From contig JABDBL010000011.1 of NCBI GenBank assembly GCA_013288645.1, forward strand, positions 1 to 64,000: 64,000 bases of DNA, given 5' to 3'. Source of the DNA: Candidatus Melainabacteria bacterium (GTDB lineage Bacteria; Cyanobacteriota; Vampirovibrionia; Obscuribacterales; Obscuribacteraceae). Shown here piece by piece: positions 36,611 to 45,345 of the stretch; within the stretch, counting starts at the first letter, position 1; every line of letters starts with the position of its first letter. Under the pieces are notes generated by a model. That model saw only the letters and a list, made by a program, of their open reading frames with translations. It was not told the DNA's origin and made no database searches. The translations under genes were made by a program, and so were the position numbers.

Positions 36611-38534
36611 TGTTTGAGTCCTTATCGCCTGAATCTTCTAAAGACTGAAAATTAGCAAAAGCTATTTTTGCTAAATCTATAGCTAGGGGCGTTTGCAAAA
36701 TTTCTTTATCCAGAGCAGCAATTTGATTATTAGCTTTTTGAATGGTTAATTGCGTGCGGCGGATAGCTTCAGTTCTTTCTATTTTATGAATACCGAAATT
36801 TACTAATACGTCTGGAGAAGACTTATATTCCTGCAATTCTTGTTCGAGAATTTCTTTTTGAGCAAGAATGTCCTTTTGATTTTGCAATAGTCTATTTTTT
36901 GTAGCTTCGACATTGCGCTCTAGTATAGATAAATAGGATGATTTGTTTGTATTTATATCATCCGGTAAGAAACCGCTTGTATTAGGTTTACTGAAAGTTT
37001 TGGACGGACCTGGTTGCTTGAGAGTTCTAGTGCCAGAAGATCCTGGAGCTTGTTTGATAATAGTTGTTTTCCGATTTGTATAATTAACACCCCGGTTCCA
37101 ATAAGGTCCATTAACCCAGGCACCATTTACATAGCCACCACGTCTGCCAACATTGTTTCCGCGATTCCCCCGGTTCCCAGCCGCAGCGTTATGATGACCA
37201 GCTCCGGCAGCAGGATGTTCTCCTTTGCCGTATACGCTGTCGGGATAAAGAACGTTGCCAACTATTATGACAAGAGTTAGTATGGTAATTACTCTTTGTC
37301 CTAAAGCCATAAGTGATAGATGGTCGCCTGCCCATTCTTGCAATTTGTCGCGCAGGAGCTCAAGTTCGGTAACTAATTGTGCGGGCAATTCTTTTGCTCG
37401 TTTCAGTAATTTAGCTACTAAGTCTTGTAAGTCAATGCCTTCCAAAAAGGAAGTTGGATTTTGCACGAATTCTTCTATTAATTCAGGCGGACATTGACTC
37501 TGCAGTGCGGGCATAAGTTTTAACATATCTTCCAAGAGTAGTTGCGAATCTGCGTCATCGCTAAGGTTCATTTGGGCCAAGGCAGAGCTTAAGCTAGGCG
37601 GCAAAATGTTTTTGCCAGTGTCGGATTCAGGAATAGAGTTTATATCAATATTGAATGAAAGCGAACTGAATGTGTTACCAGAGGTGGTGTAGGAACTGGC
37701 ACTGTTAAAATAATGTATTAAAATACTACTGCCAGCTTGGGCTGGAGCAGATTTTGATTGATAGGCAAATATCTCTTTGGGAAAAACGAAAAGCTCAAGA
37801 AGTTGAGCAATGTCTTTGATAAAGTTTCTTGGTTCTACTAAGGATGAAGTGGTCTCAAATTCTTGAGATAGGATAGGTTGCTTGGAAGCAATAAAAAAGC
37901 CCCAATCAGCTCCAAAACCTTTAGCAGTAAAAGAAGGTATTTGCACATGGTAAGGACGAACGTGCAAGTTGCCTTTGCTGATGCTATTACACACACTCCA
38001 AAATGCCTCAGGAGTAGCAAGAGCTGATACGCCGTTAATGGATAATACGCCACTAGGTGATAAAAGAGAAGAAAGCTTAGCATACCAGTCAATGCTGTGA
38101 AAACGGGCTGACTCGGCATCATCAGGCACCGTGAGGTCGCTTATGATCAGATCATAGTGAGGATTTGACTCAAGTGCTTTGTCAATAAAATTCCAGGCAT
38201 CTTCTATATGTATAGATAGACGGGGATCAGACAAGCTGGATTTATTTATATCGGCGAAATTGTCTCGAGCGTAATTTAAAATCTCAGGATCATAATCTAC
38301 TAAGTCTACTTTATTGATTTGTTTTGACTTAAAAAGCTCACGAGCAACTAAACCATCTCCGCCACCAATAATTAAAACATTCAACTGTGCCTGAATGCGC
38401 TGGCTGGCTAGAGCTAATGCTGGTAGAACTAATCCTTCATGGTAAATATGTTCATCTTTACTGTCGAATTGCAGATCATTATCGATATAAAGTGCAATAG
38501 ATCCGTCTTCTCCAGGTTCGAGCGAACTAGACAT
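36597..38534 (-). CDS. Spermidine-synthase-like domain fused to a membrane helix and extracytoplasmic coiled coil
   Basis: 645 residues. Residues 15-215 are an aminopropyltransferase: DEHIYHEGLVLPAL, LIIGGGDGLVARELFKS, LVDYDPEILNYAR and YDLIISDLTVPDD. Asp133 (the catalytic base position) is kept, but the usual D-x-T-D-P has Val in place of the second Asp, so substrate binding may differ. Residues 235-405 are helical. A membrane helix at 413-430 is followed by an Asn/Gly/Arg-rich stretch (445-485) and a coiled coil (about 520-625). ATG 38534 is chosen for its GGAGG seven bases upstream. First gene of the speE-like/FemAB/speD operon. Confidence 0.85.
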   Translation of the reverse strand: MSSSLEPGEDGSIALYIDNDLQFDSKDEHIYHEGLVLPALALASQRIQAQLNVLIIGGGDGLVARELFKSKQINKVDLVDYDPEILNYARDNFADINKSSLSDPRLSIHIEDAWNFIDKALESNPHYDLIISDLTVPDDAESARFHSIDWYAKLSSLLSPSGVLSINGVSALATPEAFWSVCNSISKGNLHVRPYHVQIPSFTAKGFGADWGFFIASKQPILSQEFETTSSLVEPRNFIKDIAQLLELFVFPKEIFAYQSKSAPAQAGSSILIHYFNSASSYTTSGNTFSSLSFNIDINSIPESDTGKNILPPSLSSALAQMNLSDDADSQLLLEDMLKLMPALQSQCPPELIEEFVQNPTSFLEGIDLQDLVAKLLKRAKELPAQLVTELELLRDKLQEWAGDHLSLMALGQRVITILTLVIIVGNVLYPDSVYGKGEHPAAGAGHHNAAAGNRGNRGNNVGRRGGYVNGAWVNGPYWNRGVNYTNRKTTIIKQAPGSSGTRTLKQPGPSKTFSKPNTSGFLPDDINTNKSSYLSILERNVEATKNRLLQNQKDILAQKEILEQELQEYKSSPDVLVNFGIHKIERTEAIRRTQLTIQKANNQIAALDKEILQTPLAIDLAKIAFANFQSLEDSGDKDSNNEPS

Positions 38535-38736
38535 ATTTAATCCTCCAGATGTGTCATTAGAACACGTCAATTCTACTGGAGGAGCGCCTTTGAACCAAAT
38601 GCTTGACTATATTTGCCGCATATCGACAAGCAGCTGTAATAGCCTTCAATGATAAAAAAATAAAAGAAGATTACTATCTAGAATATAGTTTTATGAGCTT
38701 GAGGGGTACTTAAAGAGTGTGACGGAGCGGAGGGTT

Positions 38737-39039
38737 CTAAAATTCTGGCGGTGCGTATATGTTCAGTGTTCTTAAGGTCTCATCACTATTGTTTTTTATC
38801 TGATGAGTTTCGCCAGCTGTTATCAGCAACAAGGTGCCTTCATATAACTCGATCGATTCTCCTTCAACAATGGCTTCACCTTCGCCGGCCATGACGTATA
38901 GCCATTGATCTGCATGATGTTTGTTATCGGGTCCGCCTTCGCTGTCCCCTGGTTTAATGGCCATTGTAGCCGCTTGTGACTTCTTGGTTTCCGCCAAAAC
39001 GTTAAAGCCCGGTTTTACTCTCACTTCTACATGTTTCAT
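38737..39039 (-). CDS. Small cupin protein
   Basis: A 100-residue single cupin. The first motif is seen in HHADQWLYVMAGEGEAIVEG and the second in GTLLLITAGETHQIKN, which give the His, Glu/Gln and His metal ligands in a beta barrel. Small cupins of this group include sugar isomerases, dioxygenases and binding proteins; no specific activity can be inferred. GAAGG lies ten bases before the ATG. It is monocistronic, divergent from the MFS operon. Confidence 0.85.
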   Translation of the reverse strand: MKHVEVRVKPGFNVLAETKKSQAATMAIKPGDSEGGPDNKHHADQWLYVMAGEGEAIVEGESIELYEGTLLLITAGETHQIKNNSDETLRTLNIYAPPEF

Positions 39040-39262
39040 TCTTTGCTACCTTCTAGCCCATCCGGTCTTGCTCAATTTAATAATATATATTAGTCAGTCC
39101 AATTTATCGTCTCATAATTGTTAGTAAAGGCTTCTTGGCCATCCATCTTTACATATCAAGAGATTTTGTAAGGATTGTGTTGGATTATCGTCCATAGTGA
39201 AAAAAAATCACTAAAATGTGGAATTAAAATATACAGTAGAAGGGCGTTTTTCCGAGGTCGAA

Positions 39263-40549
39263 ATGTTCGGTAAAGCTATAGGTCCAAAAAATAATAAGTT
39301 AGATTTCATATTATTGGACTTACTTAATCTATTTATTGCTCCTTTAGGTGGAGGGGCTGGTGCATATGTAGCCTATTATTTTGCCTCCAGCCATCATTGG
39401 AATGCAGGGCAAATAGGTATGCTTTTATCCATTATGGCCATGTGTTTGGCCGGTGCTCAGATTCCAGCCGGGTTAATAATAGACCATTTTCCCAAGAGGA
39501 ATCAAATAACAGCTTTAGCCTTGGGAGTAATCGCTATTAGCTGGCTCTCAATGTTAATATTTCCGCTACAGCCAGTAGTTCTGGTTTCTCAAGTTTTAAT
39601 TGGTTTATCGTGTGCTTTTTTTGCTCCAGCGTTGGCATCAATAACCTTAGGTTTAGTTGGTTATGAGGGTTTAGAGCATCGTTTAGGAAGAAACGGCATT
39701 TTTTCCCATATTGGCAATATGGTGACGGCTGTGCTGGTGGGGTTGTGTACAGCTTATTTGAGTGGACAAGCTATCATTGGATTATTAATATTCTTTTCGC
39801 TCTTGGCGGCTCTTTCGGCATTAGGTATACGCAGACAAGCTCCCATTATTAATAATGCTTCGGCAAAAAGTTTAGCTCAAGATTGTGGGGAGCGCTTTCA
39901 CCCTTTATTAAAGGGTTTGCAAGGTTTATTTAGCACCCGAGGTTCGCGGATATTTGCCATCGCTGCGCTAATGTATACCTTTGCTAATGCTTCAATGTTG
40001 CCACTTATGGTGCAATTAATATCTAAACAAGGGGCAAGTGCAGCAGCGGTTCAACTACCGTCATCACTTTTATTGACCGAATTGGTTATGATCCCTGTTT
40101 GTTTCTTAGCTAGCAAGTATGCTCGCTTGGGCAGACGCCCTTTGCTTATTTTGAGTTATCTTTTTCTGGTATTGCGCGGATTAGGTTTCACTTTCATTAA
40201 AACGCCTGCCATGATGGTTGCCATGCAAATTTTAGATGGCATGAGTGCTGGTATTTTTGGCTTGGTTGTTACTTTAGTAATCGCTGATTTTTGTCGGCAT
40301 AATAACCGTTTTAATTCCACATTGGCTGCTTTATATATGGTCCTGACCCTTGCCAATGGCTTAAGCGAGTTTAGCTCAGGAATGCTTGCCAATAATTTTG
40401 GTTTCAGCACAGCGTTTGCTATATTAACTGTCATAGCGACTGTTGGGCTTGTGATAATCGTAGCTTTATTACCAGAAACCCGGCAAGCGAGTGAATCTAT
40501 ATTGGCGGAAAGTAAAAATGGGCTATCTGTTGCTGCTACCGAGACTTAA
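39263..40549 (+). CDS. MFS transporter (first of two paralogues)
   Basis: 428 residues with about 12 helices. IAPLGGGAGAYVAYYF and LLSIMAMCLAGAQIPAGLII, then DHFPKRN (the loop 2-3 motif A region), and a repeat in the second half (VMIPVCFLASKYARLGRRPL) define an MFS drug/metabolite transporter. ATG 39263 is preferred over GTG 39218 because GAGG lies five bases upstream. It is closely related to the transporter at 41609, with the same helix 1-4 wording. First gene of a four-gene operon with gaps of 12, 18 and 1 bases. Substrate unknown. Confidence 0.88.
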   Translation: MFGKAIGPKNNKLDFILLDLLNLFIAPLGGGAGAYVAYYFASSHHWNAGQIGMLLSIMAMCLAGAQIPAGLIIDHFPKRNQITALALGVIAISWLSMLIFPLQPVVLVSQVLIGLSCAFFAPALASITLGLVGYEGLEHRLGRNGIFSHIGNMVTAVLVGLCTAYLSGQAIIGLLIFFSLLAALSALGIRRQAPIINNASAKSLAQDCGERFHPLLKGLQGLFSTRGSRIFAIAALMYTFANASMLPLMVQLISKQGASAAAVQLPSSLLLTELVMIPVCFLASKYARLGRRPLLILSYLFLVLRGLGFTFIKTPAMMVAMQILDGMSAGIFGLVVTLVIADFCRHNNRFNSTLAALYMVLTLANGLSEFSSGMLANNFGFSTAFAILTVIATVGLVIIVALLPETRQASESILAESKNGLSVAATET

Positions 40550-40561
40550 TTTGCCTACTAG

Positions 40562-41590
40562 ATGATAGGCGTAGGTCATATTATAGTGCGGATATTTATT
40601 GCTATGGGCCTATTGTTGTCCATCGGTCAGACTGTTGTTTATAGCCAGTCGATGGACAAAAACAAGGTGGAGGACGCGATGTCTAAGCCCTTATATTTTA
40701 GTGCGCCTGAAACTATTTATCCTTCCCCAGCATGGGTTCTGTCTGCTGCCATGGCGGACGAACAAGAAAACGATACAGCTATATTGTCTCAATTTGACCC
40801 TTTGTGGCAAGAAAACTTAGTGAGTGGGAAATTTGAGCAACTTCAATCGATAATTATTCCTGGCGGCATAATTGATGTCGTAAATAACCTAGTTTATCTG
40901 GAGAATGGCACAAACGATATTGTTGTACTTGATATAAAGACAGGACAAATAATGAGTCGTATAAATTGTGTTTGTTGTCCTTTAGCTGTTGTTGATAATG
41001 ATCTGTTGGCTTTGTCTAGAACAAAAGATGATGCGCAATCGAAGTATGACTTGTTAATGCTTGATGGCAATAATCCCCGCAGCAAAGCACGATGGGGAAC
41101 AATTTCATTACCGGATTGGCTAGCGCTGCCGGCTGATGGCGAGAGACAAAAGTTTATTTTCAATGCCCATTGCTATAACTATGTGCTATCAGTAGCATGG
41201 CAAGCTAGTCGCAGACAAATGTTTCCTAATCCACTTTCATTAATAATTCCTGCCATGGCACAGCCTGCGGCTCTCCAGGGTAATTTCAATTGTGATTTAA
41301 AAAACCAGACTATTATCAGTCAATCGATGCAAGAAGGCGACGCAGATTTTTTAGGCTATTTAACAGCTAACGAAAATTTGCCTCCTCAGATAGTTTTAGA
41401 TTCTGACACTATTGCCATTAGAAAGTATAATTATTACTTGTTTTCTCTGATCCGTTCTTATCCTCCAGAGCATAATATTTCCAATGCTGGCGTAGTAGTA
41501 AAGCTAGAATTGCGCGTTAAGGACATGCGGACAGGTAAAATATTGTGGTCACATATTTTGCCTGCTACATTCATGCCCTTAGCTATTTAG
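40562..41590 (+). CDS. Exported protein with beta-propeller-like repeats, unknown function
   Basis: A 342-residue protein with an N-terminal signal peptide or anchor (IIVRIFIAMGLLLSIGQTVV). ENGTNDIVVLDIKTGQIMSR and the closing VKDMRTGKILWSHILP look like PQQ-type beta-propeller blades, but the rest is too divergent to assign. Cys-Val-Cys-Cys follows the first blade. It lies between two paralogous MFS genes (12 and 18 bases away), so it may be a periplasmic partner of the exporters or a binding protein for their substrate. Confidence 0.7.
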   Translation: MIGVGHIIVRIFIAMGLLLSIGQTVVYSQSMDKNKVEDAMSKPLYFSAPETIYPSPAWVLSAAMADEQENDTAILSQFDPLWQENLVSGKFEQLQSIIIPGGIIDVVNNLVYLENGTNDIVVLDIKTGQIMSRINCVCCPLAVVDNDLLALSRTKDDAQSKYDLLMLDGNNPRSKARWGTISLPDWLALPADGERQKFIFNAHCYNYVLSVAWQASRRQMFPNPLSLIIPAMAQPAALQGNFNCDLKNQTIISQSMQEGDADFLGYLTANENLPPQIVLDSDTIAIRKYNYYLFSLIRSYPPEHNISNAGVVVKLELRVKDMRTGKILWSHILPATFMPLAI

Positions 41591-41608
41591 TTGTAAAATT
41601 CTTGTCTA

Positions 41609-42871
41609 ATGCAAAATATAAATTCCTCGGAAGAAAAATCTTCGAACAAATTAGCGCCCAATTTAAGGGCTTTGGATATGTTATGTTTGTTTTTAGCTCC
41701 CTTAGCGGGCGGAGCGAGCAATTATATGGCTCTTTTCTTCTCTTCCAGTTTGCATTGGAGTACTAATAAGATTGGCATTCTGCTGGCTATTATGTCCATT
41801 GCCATTGGTATAGCTCAAATTCCAGCCGGGGTATTAATAGATAAATCATCGCATTTAAAGCGAATAACTATGATCGCTTTGAGTCTATTAATTTTAGGAT
41901 GGCTCTCTATTTTAATTTATCCTGTTTTTTATACAGCAATCGTTGCTCAAGTATTGATAGGTGCCACCTGCGCACTATTTATGCCAGCCGTTGCATCTAT
42001 TACTTTAGGATTAGTAGGTTTCAAAAATTTTGATGTGAGATTGGGACGCAATGGTGTTTTTTCGCATGCCGGGAATTGCTTGACGGCAATGTTTGTTGCT
42101 TTTTGCTTAGGTATGTCTGGAAGCTGGTCTGTGTTATTGCTTTTCATAGTCTTTGCTTTTTTTGCGATAATTGCTACTAGTCGAATCGACAGAGACTGTA
42201 TTGATTATAATTATTTGCACACGCGAACGGCAAACCATACAGGAGTACACCCTCTTTTAGGCGGATTCGCTAGTCTGCTAAAATCAAAAACATCGGTATT
42301 TTTTACAATTGCTGCTCTTTTGTATACATTTGCTGATGCTTCGATGCTACCGTTAATGGTGCAGCGCATTGCTAGTATTGACTCTAAGTCTTCGAATGTT
42401 CATGTACCTATAGCGCTATTCTTGACTGAAATGGTAATGATTCCTGTATGTTATGCTGCGGGAAAGCGTGCCAAGTTCGGGAGAAAACCGCTTTTAATTA
42501 TTAGTTATTTGTTTCTGTTGATAAGGGGATTTTCTTTTACTTTTACCAGCGATCCTAATATGTTGGTTGCTTTACAAGTTTTAGATGGTATAAGTGCGGG
42601 CATATTTGGCTTGATGCTTACACTTGTTATATCCGATCTGTCAGTGGATACAGGCCGTTTTAATGCCACTCTTACTACTATGGGTATGTTCTTTACTTTA
42701 ACAAATGGCGTGAGCAATTTGATTTTCGGTTTTGCTACAGGCAAGTTTGGCTATCCAGTAGCATTTTCCACTATGGCTGTCTGTGCCGCTATAGGTGGAA
42801 TAATAATCTGGACGTTAGTGCCTGAAACCGTGAAAAAAAATTTGATATTAGTTCCGGGCATGGAGGTGTAA
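41609..42871 (+). CDS. MFS transporter (second of two paralogues)
   Basis: 420 residues with about 12 helices. LAPLAGGASNYMALFF and LLAIMSIAIGIAQIPAGVLI, then VRLGRNGVFSHAGNCLTAM and VMIPVCYAAGKRAKFGRKPL, match the transporter at 39263 block by block, so the pair arose by duplication. The two have clearly diverged at the sequence level, which argues against a recent copy. Conserved motif GRNGxFSH in helix 5 may be family-specific. It ends one base before the next gene. Confidence 0.88.
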   Translation: MQNINSSEEKSSNKLAPNLRALDMLCLFLAPLAGGASNYMALFFSSSLHWSTNKIGILLAIMSIAIGIAQIPAGVLIDKSSHLKRITMIALSLLILGWLSILIYPVFYTAIVAQVLIGATCALFMPAVASITLGLVGFKNFDVRLGRNGVFSHAGNCLTAMFVAFCLGMSGSWSVLLLFIVFAFFAIIATSRIDRDCIDYNYLHTRTANHTGVHPLLGGFASLLKSKTSVFFTIAALLYTFADASMLPLMVQRIASIDSKSSNVHVPIALFLTEMVMIPVCYAAGKRAKFGRKPLLIISYLFLLIRGFSFTFTSDPNMLVALQVLDGISAGIFGLMLTLVISDLSVDTGRFNATLTTMGMFFTLTNGVSNLIFGFATGKFGYPVAFSTMAVCAAIGGIIIWTLVPETVKKNLILVPGMEV

Positions 42872-42872
42872 A

Positions 42873-43607
42873 GTGAAAGCAAAAATACGATGGTCTAGAT
42901 TTTGTCCTGTTCTGTTGATGCTGTTTATGTCTTGCTCAAATGTTTCTGCGGAAAACTCATCGGATGTTTCTCTGAAATCTGGAAATATTTCTACAAACGT
43001 GAACAATACCGCCAGCGGTGCCATGCCCACTAAAGTTCTTAAAGGTAAGGTTCAGATCGTTAACCTAGAGTTGCAAGCGTTAGAAGATATAGGTCCCTAC
43101 GTAAAGGCTATTTTGAAAACAGCTAGTAGTCTATATGATGAAGTGACCTTTCAACCAGTACGAGTATTGACACAACCAACCATGATTGGTGCTGGAACTA
43201 TTACAAATATTCCTATCGGAACAGAACCTACAGGACCTCCTCGACCTGTAACCAAACAACAGCTCAATTCAGCGATAAATAGTATGAAACCTACCATAGA
43301 TCTATTGAAAAAGAATGTTGACGAATTTATGAACGGCGAAAAACAGTTGAATTTGCCGAACGATCTAGTGGCGCAATTAGATCCGCAGTTCACACAATGG
43401 ATAGGATTAGTAAATCGAATTTCTGCCCAGGAAATTGAACTAGTAAGCATTAGCCAAAATCCTCCATACGACAATCTAGAGGTAGCTAAAACTGCGCTCA
43501 TTATCCAGGACAGTGCTAAGAAGTTAGATAAAGTACGATCATCGATTTACAAAGTAATGCGCAAAGAAAGAAAGAAAATCGCTGCGCACAGAAGTAAAGA
43601 CAATTGA
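42873..43607 (+). CDS. Probable lipoprotein, unknown function
   Basis: A 244-residue protein. VLLMLFMSC gives a lipobox-like end to the signal peptide (Cys21), so it may be lipid-anchored. The mature part is Asn/Ser-rich, then helical (TASSLYDEVTFQPVRVLTQP, then a Pro/Thr-rich loop, then a long helical stretch) and ends very basic (MRKERKKIAAHR). GTG start with GGAGG six bases upstream, within the end of the MFS gene. It closes the four-gene operon and could be a periplasmic partner of the transporters. Confidence 0.7.
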   Translation: MKAKIRWSRFCPVLLMLFMSCSNVSAENSSDVSLKSGNISTNVNNTASGAMPTKVLKGKVQIVNLELQALEDIGPYVKAILKTASSLYDEVTFQPVRVLTQPTMIGAGTITNIPIGTEPTGPPRPVTKQQLNSAINSMKPTIDLLKKNVDEFMNGEKQLNLPNDLVAQLDPQFTQWIGLVNRISAQEIELVSISQNPPYDNLEVAKTALIIQDSAKKLDKVRSSIYKVMRKERKKIAAHRSKDN

Positions 43608-43638
43608 GCCCAGAAGGCTTTAGGAATGTTTAGGGTTC

Positions 43639-44049
43639 TCAGCTTTTTTCATTTGCTTCGTCAGAGGTAGGATATGCGCAAATAACTAGATGAATGCCCA
43701 TCTCTGCAAGAAGCGACAAATCAGTTGGAGTGAATTCCAAAGAGGCCACAAATTGCAGAGAGTCCCCCACAGTAATTCCAACCGAAAGTTCTGTTAACAA
43801 TTCGGCCCCGCTGAAGCACACAGTGCTATTTCTAAAGGTCGTTAGCTCAGTACGAATAAGCTTAATCAACTCGCCGGGACTCGCCGCATCAGCAATGGTA
43901 AAGGAACGACCAGAGGATTGGTAAAAGCTCCCGCGCGGGGCTGAATCGCCCTTCTTCCAAGTCGCTTTAGGGATAAGGTTTAGTGTAGTTTGCAAAGAAT
44001 CTAATGCCTGATCATTTGTGCTACTAATTTTTAATGTTGCTACATTCAT
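43639..44049 (-). CDS. DUF4279-like protein
   Basis: A 136-residue protein whose start, LKISSTNDQALDSLQTTLNL followed by ATWKKGD, and later LTELSVGITVGDSLQFVASL and LLAEMGIHLVICAYP match the layout of DUF4279, a small alpha/beta domain of unknown function found widely and sometimes as an immunity protein. No toxin gene is adjacent. It converges on the MFS operon. The assignment is from recalled pattern and should be taken as tentative. Confidence 0.6.
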   Translation of the reverse strand: MNVATLKISSTNDQALDSLQTTLNLIPKATWKKGDSAPRGSFYQSSGRSFTIADAASPGELIKLIRTELTTFRNSTVCFSGAELLTELSVGITVGDSLQFVASLEFTPTDLSLLAEMGIHLVICAYPTSDEANEKS

Positions 44050-44184
44050 AATGTAAAACCACTCTCCGGATAAATTTTTTGAGGTTTGTAATTTATAGCC
44101 TTTTTAGATATTGGTTATTATAGGACAAAATATTCAACATACTGTAAAACCTGTCGCAGAATAATGGTGTTGCGGTAGGTCCTG

Positions 44185-45345
44185 TTAGTTAGAAAAGGCT
44201 TGTTCAAGATCTGTTTTTAGATCTTCAACATTTTCTATGCCGACAGAAAGTCTTATCAATCCATCGGAGATACCGGCTTTCTCTCTTATTTCTTTTGGAA
44301 TTGAGGCATGAGTCATAATAGCTGGATGTTCAATTAAACTTTCAATAGCACCTAAACTTTCTGCCAAAGTAAAAATCTTGCAGCGCTTGAGCATTGATTC
44401 TGCTGCAGATAGTCCACCTTTGAGAATTATAGTAATCATGCCACCATAATTATCTTTCATTTGACGCAGGGCCAGCTCGTGCTGTGGATGACTTTTTAAG
44501 CCGGGATAAATTACACGTTCTATTTCTTTTCTTGTTTCTAGCCATACAGCAAGATGTGCTGCATTTTCACAATGTCTCTGCATACGCAATCCAAGAGTCT
44601 TCATGCCTCGATGCATAAGGAAACTATCAAAAGCCCCAGCAATACTGCCGACAGCATTTTGAATAAAGCCTATCTTTTTTGCTAATTCTTCATTCGCGGT
44701 GACAACAGCTCCACCAATAACATCAGAATGTCCATTAAGATATTTAGTAGCCGAGTGAAGAACAATATCCACGCCAAGTTCTAATGGACGTTGTATCCAT
44801 GGCGTAGCAAAAGTATTGTCTGCTACAGTTATAATATTATGTTTTCTTGCCTCTCTCGCTATAGCAGCGAGATCAATCAGTTTGAGCAAAGGATTAGTTG
44901 GAGTTTCTACCCAGATCATACGTGTTTCAGGACCTATGGTGGGAGCCAAGTTTTTTGGATCTGTTAGATCAACATAAGTAATATTTAGCCCAGCCGACTG
45001 TTTGCGCACACGCTCAAACAGTCGGTAGGTACCACCATAAAGATCGTCAACAGAAATAATATGTGATCCACTCTCTAATATTTCAAGAACCGAGCCTGCA
45101 GCTGCTAAACCAGAAGAAAAAGCATAACCATATTTACCACCCTCTAGAGCAGCTATCGCTCTTTCAAAAGCAAAACGAGTTGGGTTATGACTGCGTCCAT
45201 AATCATAACCTTTATGTACACCGGGAGCTTCTTGAGCATAAGTTGATGTGGCATAAATAGGAGTTATTACAGCGCCAGTAGTTGGATCTGGATATTGTCC
45301 TTCATGGATAGCACGTGTATTGAATTCAAGCTTATTTTTACTCAT
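44185..45345 (-). CDS. Cystathionine gamma-lyase/gamma-synthase (PLP, Cys/Met metabolism)
   Basis: A 386-residue fold-type I PLP enzyme. YDYGRSHNPTRFAFERAIAA and GYAFSSGLAA bind the cofactor phosphate, WVETPTNPLLKLIDL the pyridine ring, and HSATKYLNGHSDVIGG holds the Schiff-base lysine. It would cleave cystathionine to cysteine, 2-oxobutyrate and ammonia; gamma-synthase activity cannot be excluded. The ATGA overlap with the upstream cystathionine beta-synthase gene argues for the lyase role in reverse transsulfuration (homocysteine to cysteine). Confidence 0.92.
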   Translation of the reverse strand: MSKNKLEFNTRAIHEGQYPDPTTGAVITPIYATSTYAQEAPGVHKGYDYGRSHNPTRFAFERAIAALEGGKYGYAFSSGLAAAGSVLEILESGSHIISVDDLYGGTYRLFERVRKQSAGLNITYVDLTDPKNLAPTIGPETRMIWVETPTNPLLKLIDLAAIAREARKHNIITVADNTFATPWIQRPLELGVDIVLHSATKYLNGHSDVIGGAVVTANEELAKKIGFIQNAVGSIAGAFDSFLMHRGMKTLGLRMQRHCENAAHLAVWLETRKEIERVIYPGLKSHPQHELALRQMKDNYGGMITIILKGGLSAAESMLKRCKIFTLAESLGAIESLIEHPAIMTHASIPKEIREKAGISDGLIRLSVGIENVEDLKTDLEQAFSN

